DNA of 64,000 nucleotides from Phoma sp. XZ068 (taxonomy: Eukaryota > Ascomycota > Dothideomycetes > Pleosporales > Didymellaceae). Both the position numbers and the translations under genes were made by a program. Position 1 is the first letter of the stretch. Each line of letters starts with the position of its first letter. Positions 49,269 to 63,815 of this stretch are shown here, in pieces. Below the pieces are notes generated by a model. It made no database searches, was not told the origin of the DNA, and saw nothing but the letters and a program-made list of their open reading frames with translations. The stretch spans positions 1-64,000 of the forward strand of contig RBKR01000021.1 in assembly GCA_004835665.1 (NCBI GenBank), given 5' to 3'.

Positions 49269-52200
49269 AGTAAGGGATTAAGATATTATAATTAGTATAC
49301 TAAGAGGAGAGTAATTAACTAGAAAAAGGGGGTAATCTAGAAGGGATAGATTAGTAACTAGGCCTAAAGAAGATATAAATTAAATATATAAGGATAACCT
49401 AGAGTAGACTACTTAGACAGAGGAATCTAATTACTTCTTTCTTACCTTAATTAATTAATCTAAGTCTCTTAATCTTCTATAGTTATAAGCCTAGTATTCT
49501 AGAATATATAAGTAATTCTCCCTATATACTCTATAAAAAAGCTAAGAATTTAGATTAGTTAATTAACCCTTTATTACTTTCTCTTTCTAATCCTTAATAA
49601 TAGATTCTAATATTAGCCTTATATTAGGTAATATACTCCTTAGGAGTTAATTAGATTAGCTATACTAGTTTACCTAACTAGAGCTATATACTAGAGATAA
49701 AGTAGTATAGGATTAAATTAATCCTAATATAGAAACTATTCTTCTAATTAATAAGCAGGAACCTAAGTATCTAGAGCTACCTCCTTAATTACCTACTTCT
49801 AATATATTCTTAGTATTAAAAGGAATAGGAATATATAAGTAGATTATTAAAGATTACCTAGAAAAGGTCTAGAAATATAAGATTACTACCTCCTAATAGA
49901 CCTATACTACTACTAAGCTAAGTAATATCTAAGATTAGATTAATAAAATAGTATTAGCTAATCTAATAGCCCCTATATTAATTAAAATATTAAACTCTAA
50001 ATAAACTACTCTCTAAGCACTTATATAAGTACTTAAGAATAATCTAGTACTAATAAATAGTAATATAATAAACCTTATAAGGTAATAATATTAAGTATAC
50101 CTAGATAAGGTATAATTAGGACAAATTTCCTCTAATAAGTAGTTTAATAAGTAGTAGGTAATCTATAGAAAAGCTTAGGCCTTTAAAGTATTAGAAGTTA
50201 AAAGTTAACTTATACTTACTAACTTTCTTAATACTCTATTACTAAGGATTACTCTAGAATAGTCTTAATTAATATATTAATATATTATAATAGACGTAGT
50301 ACTAGGTTAACTAAGTATAATAATAGATAATCTTGCCTAAGTTTTTATAGTAACACTCTAGAAATAAGTAATAACCTCTACTAGAGGTAAAAGATTACTA
50401 GCTTTTACTACTTTTAGACTAAAACTAGAGTAATCTAGAGGGTATTTAGGCTAAGTTAAATTATTTAACTAAAAAAACTATCTATATAAGCTAAATAGAT
50501 TATATAGTTAGGAGCTAATTATATATAGATATTTATAAGCAGTAATCTCTAGAATAACTCTAAGTAGAATACTAAAGATTATATTATCTAATCTTAATAA
50601 GTTAAAAATAAAAGAATAACTAGATAAACCTAAATAGAGTAGACTAAAGAAATAGATTAACTAATTAGGATAGAAAGACCCTAGATTAATAGGGGCTAGA
50701 GCCTCTTTAGTTAAATATCTAGAAGTAATCTCTACTATAGTAATTAACCTAACTTAGTTCTACTCTAGTACTAAAGGAGTATATAGTACTATATACTCTA
50801 CTTATCTACTATCTATAAGTATAATCCTTAATAGAGGTAGAGCAGTATACTTAGTAAATAATTATAACCTACTAGTCTCTAGTATATTCTAACAAGCAGA
50901 ATTAAATAATATAATTAATATAGGTACTTAATCTCTCCTAATCTTAGAATTAGGAGACTAACTACTTAAGAGAATACTCTATAGTAAGAATAGACCCTAA
51001 TCTAAGAATCTACTTCTAAAAGATATTAAAGTAGTTAAGAGTTTCTATATTAATATTATATCTAAAGCCTAACTTAAATATATAGGTATATAGTACTTAG
51101 AATTAGATAATATGCTAAGATATAGATTAATTAAGGATAATATAATTATAGCTAAGCTCTATACTATTTATAATCTTACTTTTATTAAATATAATAAGAT
51201 TACTTATTATCTAGATTCTCCTATAATTATTTAAGCTATAGTAAAGTTAACTAAACTAATCTTAAGAATAGATAGTAAGGACCTCTAGTATAAACAATTA
51301 GGCTATCTAGAAAAAAGAGTACTTTAATTATTAGTAAAATTAGTAAAAAATATAGAAATATTAGAAATAAAACAATTAGAGTGTGCAGAATACTCTACTA
51401 CTTATATAGCCTAAGTAATCTTATAAAGACTAAGGGAAAGATTGCCTTGTCTATTCTATTAAATATTCTAGAATTTATTTAATATACTAATAGGATAATT
51501 AAATAAAGAATAGGTAATAATTATAAAAGAGGATTATACTAGAAAACTCTATAATTACAATCTATAATTAAAAACGCTAAATAAGATTATAAAGGTAATT
51601 AAAGGATTTAAAGTATAGGTATAGAGAAAGTATAAACTATAAATTATTAAAATCTATTAAGATAATAATACTATAATAAAACCTTAGAAGGGAAGATTAT
51701 GCTATAAAGAATAGGTAGATTAAAAGGGTATAAAAATACTAACTCTACCTCTATATATATATAAGCTAAACAGATTAGTAGAAAGAGTAAGGTAAGAATT
51801 AATTACTAAATTAATAAAAATATAATCTAGTATAAATTTACTAGTAAAGCTATAGCTAGAGATTATAAATATAGCTATATTTCTATATAGGATTAGCCTA
51901 ATAGTAATCTATAGTTTCTAATTACTAAATAAGGTATTAGATAGTTAGTTTTAATAATACTTTAGATAGTATAAACTAGTAATAATATAATATAAGACTG
52001 CTAATCTTTACCCTAATTAGAGTAGTATATATACTTATAGCTATAGAGCATACTCCTTAGATAGAGATTATATAGTAGGAAGAGATAAGTATAGGTTTAA
52101 GATTAACTATTATAATCTACTTATAATTAGCTAACTAGAATACTAACAGCTATAGATACTAATAGCTCTAATATAATAATTATATAGGGCTTCCTATATA

Positions 52201-52340
52201 ATATAGTTATAGTGCAGTTTTATTATAGGTTATATAATAAGCTTACCCCTTAGTAAGTAAGCTAGGTAGACTATATATAAAGACTTATATAGCTTATATT
52301 AAGCTTAGTAATCTTAGCTTATATAGCTTATAGTAAGCTA
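49269..52340 (+). mobile_element. Copia-type retrotransposon relic (gag to integrase)
   Basis: Stop-ignoring plus-strand translation from about 51.26 kb gives a GAG-pre-integrase zinc region (LGYLEKRVL ... LECAEYSTTYIA, where HRRLGHLG and CEVC are expected). Integrase follows (about 51.4-52.1 kb), including LPLYIYKLNRLVERVR-ELITK, LLVKL-LEIINIAIFLY and SSIYTYSYRAYSLDRD blocks. This order is Copia-like. Reverse transcriptase is not seen before the sequence gives way to an LTR scrap at 52,362, so the element is truncated. The first part (49.3-50.5 kb) probably includes LTR and gag remnants. Confidence 0.75.
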
Positions 52341-52361
52341 GGTAAGCTACTATAATTATTA

Positions 52362-52609
52362 TAGTATATAGTAATTAGAAATACTACCCTTATAGTATTA
52401 TATTTAACCTTGTTAATTAACTTTATTATTAGAACTTAACCTAACTTTTAAGCTAGACAGATTAACTATCTATACTACTTATTATTACCCCTATAGTTAT
52501 TATAGTGTTTTACTAGGTATCTATACTAACCCCTTCCTATACTAGTACTTATCCTAGAGAACTAACCTTAGAAGTATTTATAAGCTTTACTTAGTTTATA
52601 ACCTTAATA
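52362..52609 (+). repeat. truncated LTR of the copy A/B Gypsy family
   Basis: About 250 bases match the distal half of the copy B LTR (for example TTTTACTAGGTATCTATACT and GAAGTATTTATAAGCTTTAC), ending at the same terminal ACCTTAATA. The proximal half is missing. It keeps a few C/G positions that the complete copies lost, so its mutation history is separate. Confidence 0.85.
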
Positions 52610-55600
52610 TTAACCTATAAAGGTATATAGAATATCTTATAGGCTATTAAGCCTTAAATATCTATAAGATATAGGTGCTAATACTTAATTAAGTAATTAT
52701 TATAAGGAATATTACCTTTAATAAATCCTATTTCTATAAAGAGAAAAGAGAGGAAGAAATACTAAAGAATTAAGTAATAGAGCTTATAGATATAATTTAT
52801 AATAGAGAATTAAACAATCTAGGTTAGAATATAGTAATACCTAGCCTTAAGAAGTAGAAAAGGAGAAACTAGCTAATCTAGTTAACTACTAACTAGAAAG
52901 TTAGAAGTAAGCTACCTATTTTAACTAATATAGAGATTAGCCTATTCTATAAGTAAAAGAGTAGATAAGTAGAAACTATATAGAGTAAGAGTAAGGCTAG
53001 TAATTACTTAGGAATCTATATAGGTTAATTAGAAGATATTATGCTAGTAATAGAGAAGCATACCTAGTATAGTTACTTATTAAACCTAGCAGCACTAAGT
53101 AGAATAGAAGAGTTAGAATAGTTAAGGATCTATTATAGTAAGATAGTAGTAAATAATAGTTATTATAATATTAATTTATATTATGTGTTGTCTGTCTGTT
53201 TATTGCTTAAGAACTACTAATCTAATACTAACTAGACTACTAATTTAAGCTAGTTACTAAGCACTTCTAGTACCTACTATAGTAGCTACCTTATATTCTA
53301 GTATAAACCTCCTATTTCTAAGAGCTTAGCCCTATTAAGTACTACCTCTAAAGTTATACTCTCCTTATAGTGCCTGTCTATATAAGGAAACTCTAAATAT
53401 CTTCTTCTATAGAGTCTATACTACCTTAGTAAGTAGAGTATTAATAAGGTCTACTCTTAGAATAAGAGTTACCTAGATTAGGTGTTTCTAAAGCTTATAG
53501 TAACTAAGTTCTAATATACCTATATTCTACCTCTTTTATTATTATATAGATAAGAATAGTTAGTATATCCTTCTAGGTCTAGGAATAGCCTATAAATATC
53601 TAAGTTATACTATCTATTTATTTATACTATCTATCCTATATATTGTAGAATTTATTATTAATAGGGTAGTTACTCTTAGTTATAATAAATAAGTAACAGG
53701 GTATACCTAACTCCTTATCTGCTGTATATACTACTTCCTCTATATCTATTACCTATACCTAGTAGTCTTTAACTATTATAATATTAGCTGTATAAGTCTT
53801 TCTAAGGTACTTATTTAATTATTAAGGGTCTATCTTGTTTAGTATTAGGTTAATTTCTCCTATAACTATAGGTAAATTATATAGTTCTTAGTAGTAGATA
53901 GCGCAAGATATTATAGATTTAAAGACTAGTAGAATATTAGCTAGGAAATAGAATAGTACTCCTCTAAACTTATTTCTATAGCTAGAGGGTAAGGTAGGAG
54001 TACTCTAAAGTTGCTAGTATACTACTATAAGCTATAAGTAAGATCCTATATTAGAGTTCTCTATTATCTCTCTATCTTTACTAATAAGTATAAACTATAG
54101 TAAGATAGTTCTTCTAGTCTTAGTTGCTAGCCCTGTTAATCTATAGAGCAATAAGGAGTATAAGATATAGACATCTCTATATTTATAGATATACTACTTC
54201 TATTTAATATCTAATTATTTAGTAATCTCTAGAAGAAAGTCTTGCTTATTATCCTACCCTTTAATATACCTATTTTATTAAGTAATACCCTTCTTAGTGT
54301 ACTACTCTAGGTATTCCTTAACCTTAGTATAGAACCTAGCTAGAGCCTTAGTATAATTCTCTTTATCCTTATTATTAAATAATATAGATCTCTAGATTAT
54401 ATTTGCCCTCTTGCTGCTTATAATAGTATTTATTAGGTTACAGTTAACGTACCTAAAAGTAGTAGTATTACCTACTTTAGTATACTTAGTATAGTATAAG
54501 TAAGAGATAAAGTTTATTTTTTATTAAATTATAGTATAGTAGAGCTAGTATGTTAAGTTGCTATAGATAAGTTACTAAATAAGGGAGTAGTATATTGTCC
54601 TATACTATCCTAAATTGCTCTTACTATAAATCTTCTAGGTATAGTAATTATATATATTAAAGCTTATATTAATTATCTCTATAAGTTCCTAGTCCTTAAA
54701 GAGGTTATTAAAGATATATAAGATTATAGTTCCTTCTATTTTAAACTAATTAATAGCTTTTCTAAAGCTAAACTGCAGATAATAATTAATAAGTATATTC
54801 TAGTTAATGCTTAGTATAGGGGGGTATAGTTAGTATTAGTAGGATTAGAGATTATCTATAATATTATAGGCCTAAAGGTATTCCTAAAACAAGATATAAG
54901 TTACTAAGTCTTAACGCTAGCTAGCCTATTTGTCTAGATAGTTATAGTAAAGTATAAGGATCTTAATTATAGTCTTAAAGTTTATAGTTCTAATAAGTAG
55001 TCTAACTCTACCTACTATAAATTAAAGATAGATAAAGCAGACCTTTAAAAAGACTAGTATAAAAACTATCTGCTTATTACTACCTACTATAACTACTATA
55101 GATTAGATTTCCTTATAATACTATTAAACCTAACATCCTATTAGGTTTATATGTTTATTATTAGTTATAGGTTTTTAAATAGCTTTATTATAGTAGCTAA
55201 TAAGAGAGGAGAACAAGTCTTTATATTAATATTATTAGTTACTTGTAATCTCTAAGAGAGTCTCTCTACTAATTAAGTTTACCTCTTATTTTTTAGCTAT
55301 ATCCCCTCCTTATAGCTTATAGTTATCTATATATAGTTCCCTACTAGAGCAGTTAGGCAAGTTATCTAGAATAGAAAAAGCTTAAATCTCTTTAGATATA
55401 AGACAGCTCTATAATACTATTTTATTAATAATATTCTATTAATCTACTCTAAATTATGCTCTAGTAGTCTGTAGGTTATTAAGGTCTACTATATCTAATA
55501 ATATAAGCTAAGAGTATAACTAACCTCTACCTAACTATATATCTTATATAAAGGTATTACTTACTATACTACTAATTAACTCTCCTTATTAATAGTGCTA

Positions 55601-57250
55601 GGTCTTGTTTAGAGTTAAAGTGTTTCTAGACAGAGAGTAGCTATAGGTTAAGCCTTATTAAGCATCTCCTTCTACCTAAGTAAGAAGCTAAGCTTATATT
55701 AGAGATAGTATTAAAGTAATAGTCTTAAGCTGTTCTTAGATATTAGTATTAATAGGCTTTAGTATAATCTATCTATTTAGCCTAGCTATTCTATTGTCTG
55801 CTAGCTACTAGTCTATAATATAGTTAGTAATAATAAAACTAGTAGGCTAGTTATTTAGAAAGTAATTTAGTGCTAGATCCTTTAGCTAGGCTTAGATAGT
55901 ATTAATCTAGAAGCTCTAATCTATATTATTAGTAATTAGTTCTTAAAGCTATATCTACTCTTTTTCTATCTTACTAAAGTCCTTATAGCCCTTATACTTC
56001 TTAAGCTAGGTTCCCTTAGGCTTATATATATTATTCTTAATAAAGACCTATATAGTTACTTTAAGGTTCTTAATTACTTTACAAGTGTTATACTAGTTAG
56101 ATAATATAATAAACTTACTCTTAAATTATTATTTATTAAGAAGGTATTAATAGACAGCAGAATTAACAAATTACACTAGTAAAGAAGGTTTAATTTAATT
56201 TAAGCAGAACTAGATATTAGTTAGGCCCTGCTGTTTAACTAATATTAAATAGCTATATAGCGCAATAATATCTAATAGGATATATACCCCCTCTAGGTTA
56301 TCTTAGATATTATAAAGTGCCTAGAAAGCTTTATCTATCTACTTCTAGCTATAGTTAATTGCAACTTCTACTGCAGGGAAGCGTGCTTTAAAGTTCTTTA
56401 TACCTTTATATTAGGCAACTAGCTTAGAAGAGTTACTTGCTATTATAGCTATAAGGTGTATAATAGATACTACTTTATTAAATTCTATAATAGCTATAGA
56501 AGTCTAGGACTCTAAAAGGTCTTAGTAATCTAGCAGGTTGCCTTGCATAATATATAATATAAACTAAGTAACTATAGTATCTTATAAGTATAGCATAGGG
56601 TTAGAACTAATACTAGTAATATTAGCTCTGCTAATAGCTTTCTTAATTTCTAGCTATAAGAAATATACTTTACTAGATTAGCTAGAAGGTAGGTGTAGTA
56701 TAATACTTAAGAAGTCTAATAATATTATTACTTGCCTAGCGTTTATTCTAAAGTACTTAATATACTAAGTTACTTAAATATTTAAGTTATTAAGTTAACT
56801 AGTAATTAGAGAAGGAAGTTAGAGTATAAGGTTTATTAAGTATATATTAAGGTAGAGTACTAGGTAGCTATATACTCCTTTACTGCCTACCTGTGTTTTT
56901 ACTACTCCCTTTAACTTTTACTCTATACCTCTATTATTACTAGCCTTTAGTAGGTCTAAAATATTAGTAGAGTTAGCTAATTAGTAGTTACTAGGTCTTA
57001 CCTAGTAACTCCTAATTAGCTAGATTTATTTTTAAGTAAGTGCTAGCGTAGACTAGTATAATATAATACTAATATTAAGTTTAACCCCCTCCCCTATATA
57101 AGAGTCTATTCTAGGCTTATAGTTATAATAAGGAGTTAGAGGTATCTATATTATAGTATTTATAAAAGTTATATTCTTTCTATATAAGTAACTAGAGTTT
57201 AATATATAGGATAGTAGCCTTTAAGTCTGCTAGCCTTTTATCCTAGGTTA
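52610..57250. other. RIP-degraded AT-rich DNA, unidentified
   Basis: Over 4.6 kb of AT-rich, stop-filled sequence. I looked on both strands for reverse transcriptase, integrase and transposase blocks and could not recognise any with confidence. A 47-bp palindrome lies at 56,975. The parent elements are probably one or more transposons too mutated to read by eye. Confidence 0.65.
56975..57021. repeat. 47-bp palindrome, copy 1
   Basis: Near-perfect inverted repeat: arms AGCTAATTAG ... GTTACTAGGT and ACCTAGTAAC ... CTAATTAGCT around CTT. Its reverse complement matches 61,344-61,390 at 46 of 47 bases. Confidence 0.85.
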
Positions 57251-57299
57251 GACCTATAATCTATTTAGGCTATATCTTTAGTAGACCTTAATACTCTAT

Positions 57300-60200
57300 A
57301 TTAATATTATCTCTTATTTATTAGATAAATAGCTTTAGTCTCTATCTAGGCACTATATAGAGTATTTTTATACTATTAAGGTCTTCTAATATATATATAC
57401 CCTATAGAGTAGATATCCTATATAGGGAGACTTTATATAGGCTAAGCTACCTTTTTAAGAGCTTCTAAGCTCTTAATATATTAATATCTCTTACTAAGTT
57501 CTATAGTAGGACTAGATTATCTAGTATAAACTCCCTGTTCTAGATTTCTTTATAGTTATTCTAGTATTCCTTCTTGCTAAGCTAGAGACGCTTAGTCTAG
57601 GATATTAAGTCCTTTATAAATTAATCTCTTAAGTTAAGCTATATTGCTTATATTAAGAGCAAATTAGTTCTGTTTTTAACTACTTAGTATAGCAAGGTTT
57701 ACTATATTAGAATTAAAAGGTTAATTAGAAGGATAGGGTTCTGCCTAGTTACTAGTTAGTATACTAAATAGCCTATTAATTATATTAAGATCTAGTCTAC
57801 TAGTAGAATAGTTAGAAGGTTGTCTACCTATAGGCTATTAAGTTTAGTAAGAGTATTAACAATAGGCTTATATCTACCTTCTACCTTCTCTATAGCCTAT
57901 AGATTATAGGCAGATACTTAAACTCTCTTTATATTATATACTAAGGTAAGCTTCTTTACTATATCTGCAAAGTCTAGCCCTCTATTAACAAGTAATTATC
58001 TTATTATACTCTAATAATAGATAATATCCTTATATAAGAATTTAGCAACTATACTAGATTAGTTATTTAGTAAAGCTTAAGCTTTAACCTACCTGCTTAA
58101 GTACTCTTATACAATAACTAGGTGTTTATATCCTTTATATATTAGTATATAGATAATATCTATAGCAACTATTTTCTACAAGGCATGTATATAGGTGTTT
58201 GTTATTATATTTACTATCTGCTTTGCTAAGTATAACTAGCATTCTAGGTATATATTAATAGTAGTTTTTATATATTAGTATATATCTTTCTACTAGTACT
58301 ATTAAGCTATAATAGAGTAGACAGCATTTATACCTTAGTAGCCTATAGTTTAGTGTATCTCCTATATAGCAGCTGTTTATAGGTTAGTATTATTAATAAC
58401 TTATTAAATAGCTATATTCCTAGAAGTCTTCTAGAATAGCACTCTATCTTGTTTAAAGTAGTTTATAGCCCTCTTCTTCTAGGCCCTTGCTTATTTCTAG
58501 CCTAGTCTATATAGTATTTAGAGTATATATAGGAAGATTATAATATCCTTAGAGTTCTATAAATATTCTTTTAATAAGATCCTAGTTTAAGTTATACCCT
58601 CTTCTGCGCTAGCAATTAGGTTATTAATAAACCCCTTTATATCTAAATCTAGTTCCTTAGAGTTTTCCTAGCCTTCTAGTTTAGGGTACCTTAATAGAGT
58701 ATCTATAATAATATTCTTCTTCTCTAATATATATTTTATCTTAAAGTTCTATAGTAAGATTAAGGCAAGCTACCTATTTATAACAGAACCTAGTAGGTCT
58801 ATAGAAGACCTGTTTAGTTATATAATAAGTATTTTAGTATCTATTTTAATAATAAAGTATACTCTATATAGCTATATCTAGAACTTCTTTAGAGCCTAAA
58901 CTACTACCTTATATTTAAGTTTAGTTAAGTGCTATTAGCTCTTATCTTTTAACTATAGAGTACTTTTAAACCTATAGAAGTAGTATTAGCTATTATAACC
59001 TACTTATTCTAAGACAGCTTCTGCGCTGTTTTTGCTAGAGTCTACTAAAAAGTAGATAAGCCTACTACTTTTATAGTCTATAGTTATAAGGGCTAGGGCG
59101 CTAGTAATATATACTTTTATAGTGTCTATTATAGCCTGCTTAATAGGTTCCTATTTCTATTTAGTATTATCTTTTAGCAAGTTAAATAGTAGTCTTACTT
59201 TCTAGAAGAATAATTATACCTAGATTTAATAATAGATATAGATGCCTATAAATATTTAAACTTCTTATATATTCTAATAGCTAGGCTAGTTTAAAATCTT
59301 TACTGCCTTATCCTTGTTTAGTAGCCTACTATTACTAGTTACTTTATAACCTATAATATTAAGCCTATTATAGCCCTAGTAACACTTCTTTCCTAAAACT
59401 ATAGCTCTAGCTTGTTTAATATTAGCAAGTACCTAGTCTAGTTGTTAAGCATGCTCTAGAATAAACTTTCTTATACCTAGTAGCACCTCTTTATTATTAT
59501 AATCTATCTTTAGTCTGCTATAGGTAATATTATCTAAAAATAGTATAGTATATAGCTAATAGTTCTTAAGTATTTTTATTATTATTCTCTAGAAGATAGT
59601 AACTAAGTTAGTAGCTCCTTATACTAAGGTGCAGGAGTATAGCAGACTAATAGGTATTATAACTACTATTATATCTTAGCTATCCTTATATAAGGTAATT
59701 TAATTATATCTAGAGAAGAAGTCTATAAGTAATATAATCTTATATCTAGCAAATTGCTTAGAGAATTTATCTATAGTTAGTAGAGTGCTAGCATTCTGCA
59801 GAGTTACTTTATTTATATACTAAGTATTATTTATAAACTATAGCCCTTTATCTTTCTTAGCAACTAGGTGCTAAGAATTTTAATACTAACTATTGCACCT
59901 TTCTAATGCCCTTTAGTTAATATATTCTAGAAGTATCTTAATAAGCTCCTCTTCCTAGCTTTTAGCTATAGGGAACATTTAGACTTGCTATACCTTATGC
60001 AAGATAGTTTAAACTTAGTATAGTAGTATTATATCTTCTTATATTCTTCTAGATTCCTAGAAGGTAAAAGTAATAGTAGCTTTATAGTTTAGAATTATCT
60101 CTCTAAATATATCCCTTTCTTTTAGACGTAGTATGTCCCTAAACTTCTAGGTAGCTAGCCTTTCTAGGTTAAGACATATGCCTTAAGGGAAGGGGGTATA

Positions 60201-60400
60201 CTTTACTTTAAATATATAGTTAAATAGACTAATATCTAGTAGTTAGAGACTCTAAATAAGTAGTTACTTCTTAATAGCTATCTATTTCTAATTCTTCCTT
60301 CCTAGCCTTATTAGTGTTACTTCTCTAGGCTTATTAACTAGGTAAACCTTTATCTCTACTTGTTTATATAATATATAAACCTCTAGGCTTATAGATTAGA
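57300..60400 (-). mobile_element. second Gypsy family, pol relic
   Basis: Stop-ignoring minus-strand translation reads, from right to left: an RT segment at about 59.2-59.9 kb (HLVAKKDKGL-FINNT-YINKVTL, LIDFFSRYN-ITL where DFFSGYDQ is expected, FLDNIT where FLDDIT is expected); RNase H/connection further left; integrase at about 57.7-58.4 kb (IVAKFLYKDIIYY, NRGLDFA, VSAYNL, VEGRYKPIVNTLTKL). This differs in sequence from copies A-C and is a separate family. LTRs were not identified. The copy is dead. Confidence 0.8.
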
Positions 60401-63400
60401 AGCCCTTATTAGTTACTTAGAGTCCTGTTAGGTATAAGAAGGGCCTTATAGTCTTTAATATAAGCTATAGGTATTCTTTATCTATATAGGTTTAGTTTAG
60501 ATCTCTACTCTTAGAAATCTATTTTAATAATAACTAATCTATATAGGAGAATAGGTTAGGTCTAGCTTCCTTAGGGCTAGCGCTAGAGTTTATATAAAGT
60601 AACTTATAACTAACTATAGCTACTAAGCATATTAACTAGTATAGGGTCTTATTTTTAGCTAGGTCCTTACCCCTAATATAAGGACCCTTTAGTCTTTTCT
60701 CTATTTACTCTTAGTGTTATTAGAGTAGTAGGGTATAGAGTTAGAAGTAATAAAAGAAGTATTTCTTCTCCTATTATTAGAGAGGATCCTATATAAAGCT
60801 TGTTTAAATATATTATACTAGATAGCTAGCTAGGCAGCTAAGTACTAGAGTGTTCTAAGGATAATAGATCTTATTAGGTTTTATATAATTTAGAAATAGG
60901 TTATTATTACTACTTCTCCTACTTTAATAGGAACGTTCTATACAGTTTTAATAAACAGATTAATACTACTATTTGCTATTACTATACTCTTGTCTAAGTC
61001 TTAATCTATCCCCTTATAAGTAAGGCCTAAGGCTTAGCAGGCACTAAATTAAAGGAGGTTTATCTAGGCCCTAGTATTAATAAGGCAACTAACTCTATAG
61101 TCCCTAATATAGGCCTAGTATAATAGTAAGTCTTAGTATATAACTATTTTCTACCTAACTACCTTATTTAGTTTAGCTATATTATTACTTAGATCCTAGT
61201 CCTCCTATATATTACTAGAATTCTTTACTAAATATTATAACCTTACTATCTTAGATAAAAGTAAGTAGTATTTATTAAGTTAGTTATAAGTCTAGGCCTT
61301 CTAGAGATAGGAATCTGCACTAGTAGCTACTTTATATATCTCTAGCTAATTAGGAGTTACTAGGTAAGACCTAGTAACTACTAATTAGTTAGAGCCTTCT
61401 AGGAAGTCTAGAGTAATATTTATATTAATATTTGCTAATAGTTATACTAATATTTCTTTTATTATAGCCTATAATAGCAAACCTATATTCTTTTATAATA
61501 CTAAGTTACTAACAGTAATACCTCTAACCTCCTAGAGAAGGATTACTACTAGTAGTTTATTTATATTTAAGTAGAGTAGAGTAGTAAGGTTACTATTAGA
61601 AAGAAATATATATTTTAACTTCTTCCTTTATAAGTCTACCCTATTTTCTATAGAAGCCTCCTTAGTTACTAGTAGCTTTACTATAGTAAAAGGCTAGTTA
61701 TATAGCTAACTTATAAAAGGAAGTATACCTAACTTATTATCCTTATCTTCTATTATAACTAAGTAGTCCTAACTAGACCCCTTGTTCTAAATGCTTTTTT
61801 TATAAGTTTCTTAATAAGTATATTCTACTACTAGCTAGCTTATAGAAAGGTCTACTATAGACTTAGCCTTATAGACTAAGGTATTCTAGGCCTTTTCTAG
61901 GACCTAGTCTATTAGTTAGGTTTAAGACTTTTAGGACCTTATTGCAGCATTAACCTAGTCTAGGTCTTTATCTTTACTATACACCTCTAGGATAATATAC
62001 TAGCTATTAATATAATCTAGGCTTATAACTTTAGCATCTCTCTTGTCTATAATTCTAAAAGGGCTAATAGCTAATACTATACTAGTTTGTATGTTCTAAT
62101 TATAGGTTAGAGTACTTATACTATTAGTTAGTTACTAGCTAGAAATTAGCTTATAGGGGTTATTATTCTTATAAAATATCCCCTTTAGGTAGGAGTCTAT
62201 CCCTTTAAAGAGGTCTAGTTTTATAGATAAGGCTAGCTAGTCTAGCATGTCCTAAGAGATATTAAAGTAATTCTAGATCTTTTACTTTAACTAGTTAAGT
62301 TAATAAGTCTATAGAGTAATACTAGAGACTAGAGTAATCTAGTAGTATATAAAACTAAAGAAGAAAGTTTAAACTTTAGAATTCTAGTTAAAGTAGTAGC
62401 TATACTACCCTATCCTTATAAGGGCTTAGTATAGCTTATAATCTCTTATATAGTAGTTTAGTTCTCTATATATATTATAAGTATTATTATACTCTCTACC
62501 TTAGATTATTATTATTCCCCTTAAGGGGTTAATATTAGGTAGAGTAGTAGTAATATATAAACTATTATTCTATTAGGTTTAGCCTCTAGCCTTAGTAGCC
62601 TAGGATATAAAGTAGGTATAATTTATTAAATCTTTTAAGATGTTCCTTACCCCTTTATTTATACCTATAATAGTAGTAACTTTAGCTAAGGATAGTTTCT
62701 AATCTCCTATAGCTTAGACAAGCTCTTCTACTTCTTTATCTACTCTAGTAGGGAGAGATTAAGCTAGAGTATCTAGCTTTATTATAAGTTGTTTCTAAGC
62801 CTATTAGACTAGTCCTTGTAGATTACTAGCATAGTTTACCCTTCTAATTAATTAGTATATCTCTGCTGCTTATGTTTTGTCCCTCCTAGTAGAGGAATTA
62901 TATAGGCCTTAGTATTACTTATATACCTTCTTTATAAACTTATATATAGCTTTAAGTTAAAAGGTAGACTAGTCCTTTATCTCTAGACCCTCTAGTATAT
63001 TAAATAAAATAAGGTTCTAGTCTTCTCTAGGGAGACTAAGGAAGAAGAAGTATCCTTCCTCTATTAGAAGAATCTAATTACCCCTCTTATAGGTATTACT
63101 ATACACTATAAAGTTAGTATAGTAATTAGAGAGGCCTAGAAATAATTAATTAGTGCTCTCTACATACGCTTCTAGGAAGGCTTAGCTGCCTATTCTCTAG
63201 AAGGTATCCTAATCCTTCTAGTATTCCTTTATAGTGTCTTAGAGGGTAGGCTAATTAGTCTTAATATATAGTTTTAAGTATTTAATAAAGCGCCTATAAT
63301 GCTCCTTATAATAGTCTAGAAGGAGCTAGACCTTCTAGGTCTTATTTAGACCCCTATTTTTAGTTATTTAATTATAATTATCTAAGAACTCTGTTACTTT

Positions 63401-63815
63401 CTTTCTATTAAATACTAAATAAATAGTATATCCTTTTATAGGTATAAGGACTTAGCAAGCTATTAAGGTAGCTAATAAACTATCTAGCCTTAAGTCTTTA
63501 GTAGAAGTACTTAAGAAAGGACTATAGTTAAGTTTAAATTTAGATATTATTTCTTGTCCTTTCTTTTTAGCTTTTTAGTAGTATTTTTATTAATATTAGT
63601 TTCTTCTATTATATCTATAGTCTTCCTTACTACTTCTTTTCTTATCTCTTTTAGGTAGTTAGCTCCTCTAGATCTAGATCCCCCTAGATATTAATAAAAC
63701 TTCTTACTAGGGCAATAATCTTATATTTAATAAAGTTTATTTATAAGGGGTAATATCCTAGTTATTAGAAAGCTAGTATATTGTTAGTTTTTTAGGGTTA
63801 ACTAGCTCCCCCTTT
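60401..63815. other. RIP-degraded AT-rich DNA, probably gag/protease side of the Gypsy relic
   Basis: AT-rich and stop-filled, positioned where protease and gag of the minus-strand Gypsy relic would lie. I could not recognise specific motifs. It contains the second 47-bp palindrome (61,344). Confidence 0.5.
61344..61390. repeat. 47-bp palindrome, copy 2
   Basis: The reverse complement of the palindrome at 56,975, with a single C-to-T difference at one end. The two copies are 4.37 kb apart and bracket the Gypsy pol relic. Confidence 0.85.
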
